64,000 nt of DNA, taken from Liolophura sinensis (lineage: Eukaryota > Mollusca > Polyplacophora > Chitonida > Chitonidae). Positions within the stretch are counted from its first letter, which is position 1, and each line of letters begins with the position of its first letter. Shown here one piece after another: positions 26,388-36,800 of the stretch. The DNA lies in assembly GCF_032854445.1 (NCBI RefSeq), contig NC_088304.1:2480001-2544000 (forward strand), given 5' to 3'. Position numbers and translations under genes: made by a program. The notes beneath the pieces were generated by a model. It was not told the DNA's origin. It saw only the letters and a program-made list of their open reading frames with translations, and searched no databases.

Positions 26388-26492
26388 TCCTTGTCTAATA
26401 AACCAGCATTATTGTGGAAGGAAACGCGGGGGGAAAACCACGACCATTCGCAGGCTGCTGCCAAACCTTCCCGGCCGGAGAGGAAAATATAT
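26388..26492 (-). repeat. SINE family A internal fragment
   Basis: Reverse-orientation body: CCAGCATTATTGTGGAAGGA, CCACGACCATTCGCAGGCTG and CCTTCCCGGCCGGAGAGGAA. The 3' tail and most of the head are missing. Confidence 0.7.
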
Positions 26493-26591
26493 ATATGTAC
26501 AAATCGGGTACACAAAGATATACAGCCAAGATTTATACATGACGAAGATACGCTAATGAGTGGACAAATAGCCTAAATTCTCTTTAAAACT

Positions 26592-26807
26592 TAAGGAAGG
26601 GGGGGGGGGGGGCTCCGTGTCTCAGATGGTTAGCGCGGTAGCGCAGCGTAATGACCCAGGAGTCTCTCACCAATGCGGTCGCTGTGAGTTCAAGTCCAGC
26701 TCATGCTGGCTTCCTCTCCGGCCGTACGTGGGAAGGTCCGTCATATAAGTGAAATATTCTTGAGTTCGGCGTAAAACACCAATCAAATAAATAAATAAAT
26801 AAATAAA
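26592..26807 (+). repeat. Full-length tRNA-derived SINE (family A) with TSD
   Basis: The head GGCTCCGTGTCTCAGATGGT contains an A-box-like TGTCTCAGATGG, and GAGTTCAAGTCC is a B box. Together these give an internal RNA polymerase III promoter. The body holds CAGCTCATGCTGGCTTCCTC and GAGTTCGGCGTAAAACACCA, and the tail is AATAAATAAATAAATAAA. A perfect 10-bp direct repeat CTTTAAAACT flanks it (26582-26591 and 26808-26817). A run of about 15 G precedes the head. The other family A copies were recognised from this one. Confidence 0.85.
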
Positions 26808-26999
26808 CTTTAAAACTGTTGGCATTACTTTTAATTGTATATAATATATATAGCCAGTCGAATATATCTGCAGAAATTCGAGGATAAATAGGTTTATAGA
26901 TGCTTTCATCGTTAAGGTAATATCTTAGTAAAGTAATGTACTGGTAGCATTTATATACAATGACAAATGACAATGTAGGAGATACCGTGCAGTGGTTAC

Positions 27000-27955
27000 C
27001 TCTCGGCTCTGTCTTGTTCCTACAACCATAAACGAGATTGTAATCATATTAGTGACACGGTAATAAATTAACTAAATAAATAAACAAATAAATAAACAAG
27101 TGACGAGACACGGTGGAGTACTGAGTATTACTAAAGTTCAGCAGGTGATTAACGAGGCTCTTTACATTAAATCATTTCTAACTCCAAAGCAGAAGCTGGT
27201 TCTCCATATTCAAACCATGTGATGTGATAGACTCGCTTAACTTCTAAATACACTTCAGTGAGGTTAAAACAAGATTTTAAATTGTTTTACACAACTGCCT
27301 CTGGGCAGGGTATAAGGGCCTACCTATCCCACATTGTCCATTAAAAGTACCGTACAGGTGCCCTTGACCCAACAGATTTATACCCATACTTACGACGATA
27401 GTATAATAAATTGCACCTTCAACAGGGAACAATAAAACAAATATCTGAGTATCCACATTAACTTGTGCTCAGGTGTGTTTTAAGTACGTCGTAACGCGTG
27501 AATGCATGACTAATACAGTGTGTATAATGGCAGATTTTTTCAGGTAACTCTAATGTGTATACATATCTCCCAGGTGTAGTGATGTACACAAATACGTATG
27601 CAGGCAAAACCAATTAATTGTACGCCCCCTGAAGCACTGTCTACGTAAATAGGCCAACTATATGCAATTAATGTACCCATACTGATCTTCTCTATGACGC
27701 ACACTGAATGGACTTGGCAAAGAACCCGGTGTAAAGTGCGCCTATAGGTTCACGGCCATAGGTTGACATAAGACAACAAAACATTAATTAGCTCACAGTG
27801 CATAATGCTTTTAACACCTTATGTACCGGAACTTACGTTACAAATATGTTACCTGTGTGTACAGGTGATCTATATTTTTATCTGACTGATATTTCGCAAG
27901 ACAAACAATGTGACAATGTGAATAATGATCATTTTCTTATATCCTCGCTAGTCTG
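27000..27955. other. Intergenic, no gene recognised
   Basis: AT-rich sequence. Only short AAATAAAT runs (near 27065-27100) suggest old retroposon tails. No coding or RNA gene could be supported. Confidence 0.5.
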
Positions 27956-28014
27956 GCGCAGTACCGTATAGTATTATGGGTTGCTCCGTGAGATAACTAT
28001 AGCCCTTGACGAAT

Positions 28015-28130
28015 GAGATGTAATTAGCATCCAAACCAAAAGCTGGATTCGAACCTGTGACCTCACTGGTGGGAAGCTAACTGTCAACTAGCGGAGAAAC
28101 TGCAGCTTTAGTGAACTAAGCCAGCGAAAT
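28015..28130 (-). repeat. tRNA-like SINE head, degenerate
   Basis: Read on the minus strand, GGTTCGAATCCAGC is a near-perfect B box. Upstream, CTGGCTTAGTTCACTAAAGC could be a decayed A box. The distance between the boxes is larger than in a functional tRNA gene, so this is better read as a SINE remnant than as a tRNA. Confidence 0.45.
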
Positions 28131-28181
28131 CTCTTAGCATTTAATTATTGAAATATTTAATTACTGAGATATTAAACATGG

Positions 28182-28400
28182 GGTCTCCGTAGGCCAGTGG
28201 TTTATAGAGCACTGGCGCAGTACAATTGCCCATGATCCTCTTACCAATGCGTTCGCCGTCGTAAAGCAAAGATTACAGCCATGCCGACAAATATAATTTT
28301 CTAAACGCGGGTTCCCTCGCTGATGCTGGCTACCGTGGTATAAGTGAAATGTTCTTCAGTAAGGCGTAAAACACTAATCAAATAAATAAATAAATAATGA
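28182..28400 (+). repeat. SINE family A copy, diverged
   Basis: Plus orientation: GGGGTCTCCGTAGGCCAGTG, CTTACCAATGCGTTCGCCGT, ATAAGTGAAATGTTCTTCAG, GGCGTAAAACACTAATCAAA and an (AAAT)n tail. The B box is destroyed and an insertion interrupts the middle, so this copy is older than 26592-26807. Confidence 0.7.
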
Positions 28401-30484
28401 ATTAAAGAAGTAAAGAAAGAAAGAAATGAACATTATAGTCTAAGTGAAATATTTTCATCAATCAAGTTAATAAATAAATAAAGAAAAAATTACAAGAAAT
28501 ACTTGGAGAAAGAAATAAAGAAAGAAAGAAACGGTATGATTCTTCCCAAGGACGGGAGTAAGGGGTGGGATGAGAAAAGGGATGGTTTAACACCGGGATA
28601 ATCAGTAAAATATTTGTATGTTTTGATAACACTTGCATAAAAAATGACTTATTTGGCTATTTGAGTGACAACCACAAATCAGCAGTCATGAGATCTACGT
28701 AGTTACATCCACGTCCTACCATGAACTACATTATGGTGGTTTATCTTCACCTCTCTTAACACGGATCACCATATCATGTGTGCGCTAATTATTGACCCAA
28801 GTTTACGGATGCGAATATTTTAGTGTAATGTTCTGGTAACAACAAGAAAAATGAAGATCCGGTGTATATATGGGACAGGTCAACAAATAGACTATTTATA
28901 AAGTACACATCAAAACAAATAAACAAGAAAGATGAAAACATCAGGGTTTAAACATCTTGCTTCAAAATGCCATTTCAAACCAAACCCTGCTCCCCCAGTG
29001 GTCCACCCCCAGTACGCACGAATGTAGTTTGCATGTGTCAAAGAAAACGTTAACGCGAACTATTCTATCATAGCAATTAAATATATACCACCAACAGGAT
29101 GTAAAGTTATAGCTAAAATGAGTGTATCGGATTCGACGGTTTATATGTAGGCCTATGTTTTAAATCAGTGCATAAATTAAGTTGAGTCTATAGTGAAAAC
29201 CTGTAGAAGTTATTTGTATTTGTAACAACAAAGTAGTTGTTATAGGTCCTCTCCATGTTAGTCAGCTGGTTTAGTGAAAATACCGTTACTCGGCGGATAA
29301 AGTTACCATATTTGGCACCGGGGGTATTGATTATTGTTAGCTTAGAGGTCATCCTTAACAAATATTTTATTTTCACATGAATATAAAATAAAGCGTACGA
29401 CGGGAGATTAAACCAGTTTGAGCTGGAATTGAGCTCAGAGCAACCCCATTGATGAGAGGCTCCTTGGCCTAGTGGTTAGTGGCTAGCAGCACGCTAGTTC
29501 TGCTCAGTTACTGTTTACAATTAATGTAACAATTTTTGTTAAGCAAATTAAATTGGATGAAAGAAATAAATCAGTGTCTAACACACTGGCGATTCCCAGT
29601 AAACTTCGGGGAATACACGAATTACCAGTGGACCTGAATTTTCAGATAGATGAAGCTTTATGCACTTTTTAAAATATAAAGTTTGTCTTTCTGCTACATA
29701 ACTGTACATCACTTTTGAAGGGAAGATTGATTTTTTTTTAATTTAGACTCTCGCTGCGATCAAGGACGAAATCAGTATTTTTATTTTGCACTTCATTTAT
29801 TATTGTCAGGTTTCCTCCCATCACATAATCCTGACCGCCAATCTTTACCAGTGAGTGAAATATCTTTAAGTATATTAAATATTATTGTCAGACAAAAAAT
29901 ATCTGAGATAAATGCGTTATTTCACTAATATTTTAGATTAAGTAATTGCGAACGTAACAGTACACCTACATTCCTGGTGTGACCTGCGTGTTGCTGACCT
30001 TAAGCTTGGTTTTTGCCATTCACTCGACAAACCTGCTTTTTATTCTAATCACGATAAATACCTCATTTCGCTTCCGATGGCAAATGAACTAGTTTGAAAG
30101 GATTATGTATTTGGGACACCTTAACAAGTCATTATAAGTCACGGCTCTATTATGCAGGTAACGGTTTGGACCGGCATCAAATGAATTTTAATCACCATGC
30201 CCTTTCACGCAACTAAAATCCCACGTGCATTCAGAGAGCCTTAATATGATGGCGATGTTGTAGACCATTCCAGCATTGTATATTTCATCCGACTTGTGTT
30301 AACTTAGATCGCAATCAAAACGAACATTTCATTATCAAACCCTCAAATTAAGGAATCAGCGAAGCTACCCCGGCCAAATTAAAAAAGCAGCAAAGATACC
30401 TCGGGCAGTAATTGAACCTTATTTCCAAGGCCTAGTGAACACATTTAAAAAATAACGTTTAAATACAAAGAAGGAGTACATTAA
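28401..30484. other. Intergenic, no gene recognised; SINE scraps
   Basis: It contains short AAAT/AAAG runs, a tRNA-like scrap at 29457-29500 (CTCCTTGGCCTAGTGGTTAG) and a degraded SINE A fragment near 29808-29872. The segment 29935-30110 has weak similarity to 45060-45190 (shared TCTAATCACGA and ATGAACT blocks). No gene is supported. Confidence 0.5.
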
Positions 30485-30835
30485 ATTCATTTTTATTTTG
30501 TCCGATTGCTTTGTTATTTTAACGTTGTTTTAGAAAATGGCATTCGTCATAAGGCTCCAAAACACAAAGCAGGCCACTTTGAGCTACCCGTCCGGAAAAT
30601 GAAGTATCTGTGCAATATATCTGGCCAAAACAAAAAAATCTGCGGACACAAGACAGTCTAAGTCTAGGCCTTGAAAAGGACATTCGTATACCAGCGGACA
30701 ACCATAATCGCAAGACCATTTTCTGATTAACCAAGAAACCGAGAAAGTACCGCTACTTAAAATTGAGTCATGCAAAGAGAAGCAGTCAACAGTTTTCAAT
30801 GATGATTGAAAGAGTCAAGTTACATGTACATATAT

Positions 30836-30839
30836 GTTC
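30836..30839. other. Empty target site of the LTR retrotransposon
   Basis: TATATGTTCTAGACGACTGA reads straight through here with one GTTC. In copy B the same sequence is split after GTTC (46861) and resumes with a second GTTC at 59390. This is the pre-insertion allele preserved in the paralogue. Confidence 0.93.
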
Positions 30840-31075
30840 TAGACGACTGAATTAAAAACAGAATAAAACAGGGAGTACCACGTATGCCAGATTATATTTA
30901 ATGTTCATAAAATACCGTCATCGCATTAATAGAGGCTAAATACTAATTAAAGATGATTATTATTTTAGTACTGGTCGAACAAAAACTCCGTTGTAGATAA
31001 GAAGAAAATACATCGATAATATTGCAGAATATATTCCCATATTTCAAAATCTATAGTTGCTTTTTCTTCTTTCAT

Positions 31076-31291
31076 TTAACCCAGAACTGCGGAAATATAG
31101 CTGAGTTGGTCGAACGGCAGTTCAATATCATTGGTTGATATACATGAAGGCCTAACATTTAACGTGACCACGGTACCATTTCCACTAAAGCTGCATGTAG
31201 AGAGGAGTCCATCGAAATAAACCTTGTTCAGGTTGGTCGAAGACTCAAATCTTAATACCTCTCGTGTATCGTGCACATTCAAAAAGCCCAA
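31076..31291 (-). other. Unrecognised 71-codon open frame in the duplication
   Basis: Reads open from MGFLNVHDTREVLR to SAVLG and ends near a TAA. The counterpart in copy B (about 59636-59850) is broken by a small deletion (GGTACCATTTCC versus GGTACATTTTCA), so it is not under obvious constraint. Possibly an old exon or chance. No family recognised. Confidence 0.2.
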
Positions 31292-31948
31292 AACAGTCTT
31301 TTTACCACATTTTATTAAATTAGATGTCCGTATTTGAATTACCAGTGGTGGTGAATAAATTTCTTACAGAGGTCCAGTAAGGTTCGTATTTGATGAATTT
31401 AGCTACCCTATCTTGGTTAAATCTTGTGCAGAGATAATGCTAGGTAGAAGTTCAGCAATAACTTCATTCAGTATTCAGAGAATTGCCATCACCCTCCCAC
31501 CAGTGCCCTCCCCCCACCCCTCCCCTCTTTAAAATGAAACACACCACCGTTTGCTACACACCACCACCATCAGACGGGGTTTCTCATTTTATAAAGCATA
31601 GCCAACGCTTCTCTAACAGCCACCATAAAACATCCCTTCTTGAGTCTGCTTAAGGCCTTCAGCTATTCTACAGGCTAGATATTTATAACAGTATATAATA
31701 ATACCTCATTGCTTTTCTACAGATTAGCTATTTATAACATTATATAATAATACATCTTGCTATTCTAAAGACTACCCATATATAACAGTATATAATAATA
31801 TTTCATCGCTAGTGTAAATTGACAAGTAAATAATGCTACCCTTGTATACACAATGGCTAAATTTAAATATATGCAAAATAAATCATTTCCATCATATGGC
31901 CTGTAAATCATGATTAAATGTAATCTTTCCAGGATTACAAATTGTACC

Positions 31949-32229
31949 CTTCATTATCTCTTCCGCCATCTTGGTCAGTAATAGTCTATTACATTTCCCG
32001 TCGTCTACTTGCCAACAAATAATCTTCCAGGTTTAAGACTTCTGAGTTTTACCCTTAATGATCTCTTCGGCCATCTTGGTCAGTGACAGTCTATCACATT
32101 TCCCGGACGTCGTCTACTTGCCTACAAGTAATCTTCCAGGTTTAAGACTTCTGAGTTTTACCCTTAATGATCTCTTCGGCCATCTTGGTCAGTGACAGTC
32201 TATCACATTTCCCGGACGTCGTCTTTGGA
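31949..32229 (-). repeat. Triplicated 3' end of the ligase gene (109-bp period)
   Basis: The last ~85 bases of the ligase coding region plus its 3' flank (ATCTCTTCGGCCATCTTGGT, CAGTGACAGTCTATCACATT) occur three times. One copy is in the coding exon (32142-32229) and one lies 109 bp below it at 32029-32120. A more diverged copy lies around 31949-32005. Copy B (60505-60690) has only two, so one duplication happened in copy A after the large duplication, or was lost in B. Confidence 0.85.
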
Positions 32230-33791
32230 AAAGAGTCCATGAGCAGGAAATGTCCTGGCATGTAACCAAGACCATCTGGCGCAAGAGACGGTCTGAAGAT
32301 GTCCTCTGCACGCCGCTTGATATCTTCTGTGGTTATGCGTGTGTCTGGTGTGAGCGTAATACAAGCGCAAATCTCCTGGTGCAATATGTCGTCATCCACA
32401 CCAACAACAACAACTTCCTCAATCTCTTCAAAGTTTTCCTGGATCTTCCTCTCCACGAATGAGGGAAAAATTTTCACCGAAACCTGTTTAAGCATTTCAG
32501 TCTTCCTACCTATGATGACGATTCGTCCGTCTTGGTGGATTAGTGCTACATCTCCGGTATGGTACCAACCGTCTTCGTCCACAATAGGCGCTCTGGAACC
32601 GTCAAGGTAGACATAAGCTTTGGCACATGCTGGTCCACGCAAACAGAGTTCCCCCTGTGTTTCCACACAGACGACTTCACCTTTTTCATCCACCACTCTA
32701 ACTTCGCAGCCAGAGCAGGGGTACCCAGCTGTACCGAGTTCAAAGCCCAGCGCTGTTGCTACCTTCAAACCGATGAAATGCAAACATTCAGAAGAGCCGT
32801 AGGCGGAGGCGACGGACTCTGAAACTCGTAGCAAACTGTCTACAAACTTCGCACTCACCCTTTGTCCTGTGGCTAGCGAGGTGGAGAGAAACGGCATCCT
32901 GTTTAACAGATCAGGCCTTCTCTGTAAGCTGTTTAGTCTATATTCCATCAGTAAAGCAGCATCTGGGCGTTCAGAAGATAAAACGTTCACGAAGAACTCA
33001 TCGTCTGAGTTGACTTCCGCCTTGATGTAGACTGTAGTCAACCCGATACCAAGGTACATAGTTGGTTGGCCGCCTATCCAAGACATCGGTCTGTCGTTAG
33101 CAACAATTGTGTCCTCTTCCAACTCGCAAAAATCTCCCATTGAATACGCTCCCGCTAGGATTGAGGCATGGGTGTGCACAACGAGCTTAGGCATTCCACT
33201 ACTACCAGAGGTCAACACCATCATCGCTTCGTCGTCGGCGTGTACTTCGGGAAGGTCAACATCTAGAACCTGGTTGTCCTCTGTCAAACCGAAGAGGTCA
33301 AAGGTCGTTATCTTATCTTTATGGTCCTGGAATGTTGTCAGGATGACGCTACGATGATGAGCCTTGGAAAGGTCTCCTTTAGATTGGTTCAATTCTGTTA
33401 CAGTTGCCACGCATCCTATCCCTTTGGCGATCTTTGTAAATTCTTTCTCATCGAAGGATGGCGAGTTGATAACAGTGCCACCGGTCATGTTTATACCGAA
33501 ATAAGTTATGGTCCAGTTTGTCGGTGTGTCCACAAGTATGGCTACTTTGTCACCTGCTCTGATGCCCTGTCTGACAAAATGTCGGGCCAACCAGTCGGAC
33601 TTGTCTGCCACTTGTTTCCTTGTCAAGGTATCCCTGGGTTGTCCGGCTTGTCTGAAGACAAACGCCATTTTGTCTGGGTTGGCCTTCGCCAGCTCTCGTA
33701 TTCTGTCCGGAATTGTGCGAGGTAAGTCGAACACTGCCGAGGGCGTCTGGATGTAACTCATCTTGAGGTCGCCATATCCATGTTTCTCCAT
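32142..33791 (-). CDS. Acyl-CoA synthetase/AMP-dependent ligase, intact copy A
   Basis: A single 549-codon exon encodes a protein of the ANL (acyl-CoA synthetase, NRPS adenylation, luciferase) superfamily. These enzymes activate a carboxylate with ATP to an acyl-adenylate and usually transfer it to CoA. Motifs: phosphate loop LTSGSSGMPKLVVHTH (about 193-208), YGSSE (331-335), GWYHTGD (408-414), hinge region GRKTEMLK (428-435) and C-terminal PKTTSGKCDR with the catalytic lysine near 528. The Gly-Gly usually after the hinge is replaced by QVSVKIFP. No signal peptide is visible. The ATG at 33791 was chosen because a splice acceptor (TTCTATTCCAG) ends at 33802, ten bases upstream, implying an untranslated first exon further up. 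Substrate unknown; ACSF2-like medium-chain ligases are one possibility. Confidence 0.9.
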   Translation of the reverse strand: MEKHGYGDLKMSYIQTPSAVFDLPRTIPDRIRELAKANPDKMAFVFRQAGQPRDTLTRKQVADKSDWLARHFVRQGIRAGDKVAILVDTPTNWTITYFGINMTGGTVINSPSFDEKEFTKIAKGIGCVATVTELNQSKGDLSKAHHRSVILTTFQDHKDKITTFDLFGLTEDNQVLDVDLPEVHADDEAMMVLTSGSSGMPKLVVHTHASILAGAYSMGDFCELEEDTIVANDRPMSWIGGQPTMYLGIGLTTVYIKAEVNSDDEFFVNVLSSERPDAALLMEYRLNSLQRRPDLLNRMPFLSTSLATGQRVSAKFVDSLLRVSESVASAYGSSECLHFIGLKVATALGFELGTAGYPCSGCEVRVVDEKGEVVCVETQGELCLRGPACAKAYVYLDGSRAPIVDEDGWYHTGDVALIHQDGRIVIIGRKTEMLKQVSVKIFPSFVERKIQENFEEIEEVVVVGVDDDILHQEICACITLTPDTRITTEDIKRRAEDIFRPSLAPDGLGYMPGHFLLMDSFPKTTSGKCDRLSLTKMAEEIIKGKTQKS

Positions 33792-34044
33792 GTCTGGTTC
33801 CCTGGAATAGAAATGCAAAGGAAGAAACAGTTGATATCATTTTGTTTAGGTGGAAATTAACGGTGTTTGGAACTGAACATTGTGTGCTAGTAGGCTTTGA
33901 ATTAGCCGCCCAAACTTCCTGCTAAGTGTGTGCTTGGGGAAGCCAAAGGTATATTGCCTTATTTTTTCTCTGGGGTTATATACTATAGTAGTATATTACG
34001 TCAAAAGCGTGTCTGATTACAGACGAGAATGAGGGGGGATCCCC

Positions 34045-34142
34045 TAAGTATACTATGCTATACTATAATAGACTATGCTATAATATACTACACTATATTA
34101 CACTATAATACTATGCTGTATGGCATGGCATGGCATATCATG
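34045..34142. repeat. TATACTATGC-type simple repeat
   Basis: Degenerate pentameric/decameric repeats (ACTATGCTATACTATAATAG, GGCATGGCATGGCATA) lie in the ligase upstream flank. A shorter version lies at 62503-62590 in copy B. Confidence 0.8.
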
Positions 34143-34363
34143 GTAAGTCATGGTGTCCGGTCGGCTTGTAGAGTTGAGTGTTGAACTGTGGCGCGCCAAA
34201 ACGGACCAGTGGGTTGGTTGGATTGTCCCAATTGGGTTTCGTTTAGTTACCTGATTAGTGCATGCATGCTTTTGCATTAATATATGGCCAATACACGAGT
34301 AATGCCTCCACGTCTCCATTATACCTTCGCCACATACATCTTAATAATGCTATCTACACGTCC

Positions 34364-35049
34364 ACGCAAGTTACTGGTGTCCGACGCATTAGAAGTGGTA
34401 GGCAGCAAGAGGACCATTTGTTATAACCTACCGTGTGGTAGCAGTACGCCAAACTCCGTATGTTGGGCTCGGCGCGCACGACCTTGTCTGACCGGGACTG
34501 GGAATGCTTTGTTCAAACCTAAACTGTGGGCAACGTACGATGCGGAGCGGGACAAGTGGATGCCCCGACGCAACCACTACGACTTTGATAAACGCACTCC
34601 GGGGCTCTTCAGAGATCAATAGCTTGTGTTCGAAGACACTATTGTTATGGCGAGGGGTCGAATAGCAAAAACAAACTCTTCTGCACAGGCGTTAGTGCGC
34701 GGGGCTGTAGACAAGGACGTATACCTCTTCGTGTTGCGCAACCATCAAAGTGCGAGTGGAGCGAACCAAGGAATGCGCATGCGGGGAAACAGCGTGTTTT
34801 CCTACACGCAGCAGAAAGGTGGTTTGACTTACTCTTAAGTGAAGAGTAAAGTACTGCCGGACGGTGTAAGCACCACTTACCTGGACAGCTGACCTGACTG
34901 CCACCGGCTTTTGTACTATGATATTATGTGTTGCAGTGAAGGCGAAATAAATGCAAGTGAAACACACTGTATGCGAATGTCATCTCATTGACCATTCATT
35001 CATGGAATGGGGTTAATACGCCCAGAACAGGCAAACACGGAAAGGTATT
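34364..35049. other. Between duplication copy A and virus-like remnant, nothing recognised
   Basis: Fairly GC-rich with moderately long open frames on both strands (plus 34284-34622 and 34626-34838), none of which I recognise. Because it borders the capsid/protease remnant it may be part of the same decayed element. Confidence 0.4.
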
Positions 35050-35400
35050 ACCACCAACTGGTTAGTTGAGTGATAAAAACACCAGGGCTGGCCGCCCAGT
35101 CGAACACCATGACAACGTGACGCCCTCGATCCCGCTGGGTTAAGTAATACGCGCAACACTGCCCGCACACAGCCGTGTCCAGACGCTGCCGCCGATCATT
35201 CCACGTTCAGTGGTGTGTTCTCCGGTTGAGCCAAGCGGTAATATCAGCATGCATGGGTGACAGTCCGTAAGAATCAAAGTATTCTCCCTGGAGACGGAGT
35301 GGCTTCGGGCAAACGTCAATGAAGACGCCCACCCAGTGTTGCCCGAGGCGGAGCCACTCGGCGAAGGAGGTGGTCCTGAGTGTAGACATCCCCGCATCTC
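35050..35400 (-). pseudogene. Adenain-like cysteine protease remnant (Polinton/Maverick-like)
   Basis: Minus-strand frames contain GQHWVGVFID (His), GEYFDSYGLSP and, in another frame, VCGQCCAYYL (Gln and nucleophile Cys). They appear in the order His, acidic, Gln, Cys seen in adenovirus-type proteases carried by Polintons and related elements. The frame is broken between the FDSYGL and CGQCC parts (around 35205-35220), so no intact enzyme is encoded. It follows the capsid-like frames on the same strand. The role inferred for the ancestor is capsid protein maturation. Confidence 0.6.
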
Positions 35401-35406
35401 CAACAC

Positions 35407-36800
35407 TCACACGCACGGTGTCCGTGTCCGCTTGTACGGCGCGTCGCCTGTTGCGCCGTGTCTATGGTATTTAGGTGGCAAAGTCACAGAGTACGTTTCG
35501 GCTTTCCACCATAAATTTGGCAAACCGCATCTCCAGACGCAAATCTTCTTTCTGGACCAGGTAGCCCTGTGATCGTCGTGGAATTTGGGTGTCAAGTCGA
35601 AACAAAACAGCGCCCTGTCATTGGCGAACGTGGTGCGGAGGATGTTGTTCCATTCGTCGTGGAACACATTTCCCGTGTTGGTAAAGAGGTTCATGTACGT
35701 TACGACGAAATTCACGTTATCAAAGTCGGGTGTCAGGGGCTTGGCAGAAATTTGACGCCCGCCGACATGCAAGACAAGTGTTAAGAAAGTACGTCAGATG
35801 CAAGCAAGGGTCGCTCCCTGACATAACACAAGCACTAAATTGTCCCCACACTCACCCAGTTACTGCGCGCGACTTGACGTCACAGCAGCCAGACGATAGC
35901 GAAGCGATAGTTTTGAGAGTACGAAGATCCACTCTTCAGGTGAAGTGACATACATTTTCTTTTGCTAATTGACGCACAAGATTTTGGATACTTTGATACA
36001 TGTGCATTTAGTGTTGCTTGATCATTTTTCGGCGCGACGTAACCAGACAGGCACATGCAAATCAGGTCATACAATAACACAGGAAGCAGTCAAAGACTGT
36101 ACTCATATAAGGCATTTATCTGATATAAATGTAAACAAAGCATTTACTGAAGTGTACCCTGTACATATTTCTTCAGTTTTCATTAGTTAGATCGACCGTT
36201 GGTCTTGTTATTTCTTTGATAACTGTGGAAAATTAAAGCCTTCAAAATCTCCGTTGTAGATCATGACGTCACTCCACGCTCATGAATATGAACGAGCTGA
36301 TCTATTCGATGTTTGTTGATAAATGATTTCATGTATTTTGCTGTGGAAAAATATGCTGCACTGAATTTATGAGAAATCTGTAGACCTGGGTTAGCATGTT
36401 TACAAAGTTGGAATGGCATAAGTAGTCACTTGTATTCAAGAGAATACAGTGTTTGTTAAGAAAAAATCTCCGTAGTAGTTGTTAACTTCATTACTTTCCG
36501 ACCAGCAACGAAGTTTGTGTGGAAGTGCTGGAAATGGAAAGCGTTTTTATCGTAGGTCCCGTTCAAGGCCATGTTGCTCTCGCATCCCTCGAACAAACCC
36601 AAAAACAGGTTTTGCTCGTTGATGAGGGTGTGGCAAGGCAAACGGGTCCTTCAATGGGGTGAGGCGGATGCGATCTGTCACGTTTTTGAGCAGGTGACAG
36701 CGTTGCGGGAATATGTCGCAGTGAAGGCGGTCCAGTATGTCTACCGACCGATTTCGGCAATGAGGTGCACTCTTTTGGAAACGACTGGTCCTTTCATCCA
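35407..36800 (-). pseudogene. Capsid-like protein remnant (F54H12.2-like family), interrupted
   Basis: Two blocks on the minus strand, about 36800-36470 and 35772-35407, resemble the family annotated in invertebrate genomes as 'uncharacterized protein F54H12.2-like', often found beside adenain-like proteases. Telling pieces are INEQNLFLGLFEG and NAFHFQHFHTNFVAG in the first block, and TPDFDNVNFV, YMNLFTNTG and DRALFCFDLTP in the second. Several frameshifts occur within each block, and about 670 unrelated bases separate them. The jelly-roll capsid role is an inference from family context. Confidence 0.55.
35789..36461. mobile_element. Possible insertion inside the capsid-like remnant
   Basis: This block splits the capsid-like frame and is flanked by a 10-base direct repeat TGTTAAGAAA (about 35779-35788 and 36453-36462). 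That is what a target-site duplication would look like. No transposase or terminal inverted repeat is evident. It could instead be a deletion/rearrangement junction. Confidence 0.35.

Larger units (their letters stand above)
30485..34363. repeat. Segmental duplication, copy A (3.9 kb, ligase gene)
   Basis: This interval matches 46506-46861 plus 59390-62812 nearly base for base, including non-coding flanks. Similarity starts near TTTTATTTTGTCCGATTGCT (30489) and stops at TCTACACGTCCA (34352-34363). Beyond that the two sequences are unrelated. Copy A holds the intact ligase gene and the unoccupied retrotransposon target site. Confidence 0.93.

Noticed and set aside
32250..33756. Several plus-strand open frames over the ligase gene (also 61010-62212)
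   Set aside because: Shadows of the minus-strand coding exon, which has all the ANL superfamily motifs.
33792..33818. Ligase start further upstream, giving nine extra residues
   Set aside because: That start is TTG, and a splice acceptor (TTCTATTCCAG) lies between it and the ATG at 33791. The region is intronic.
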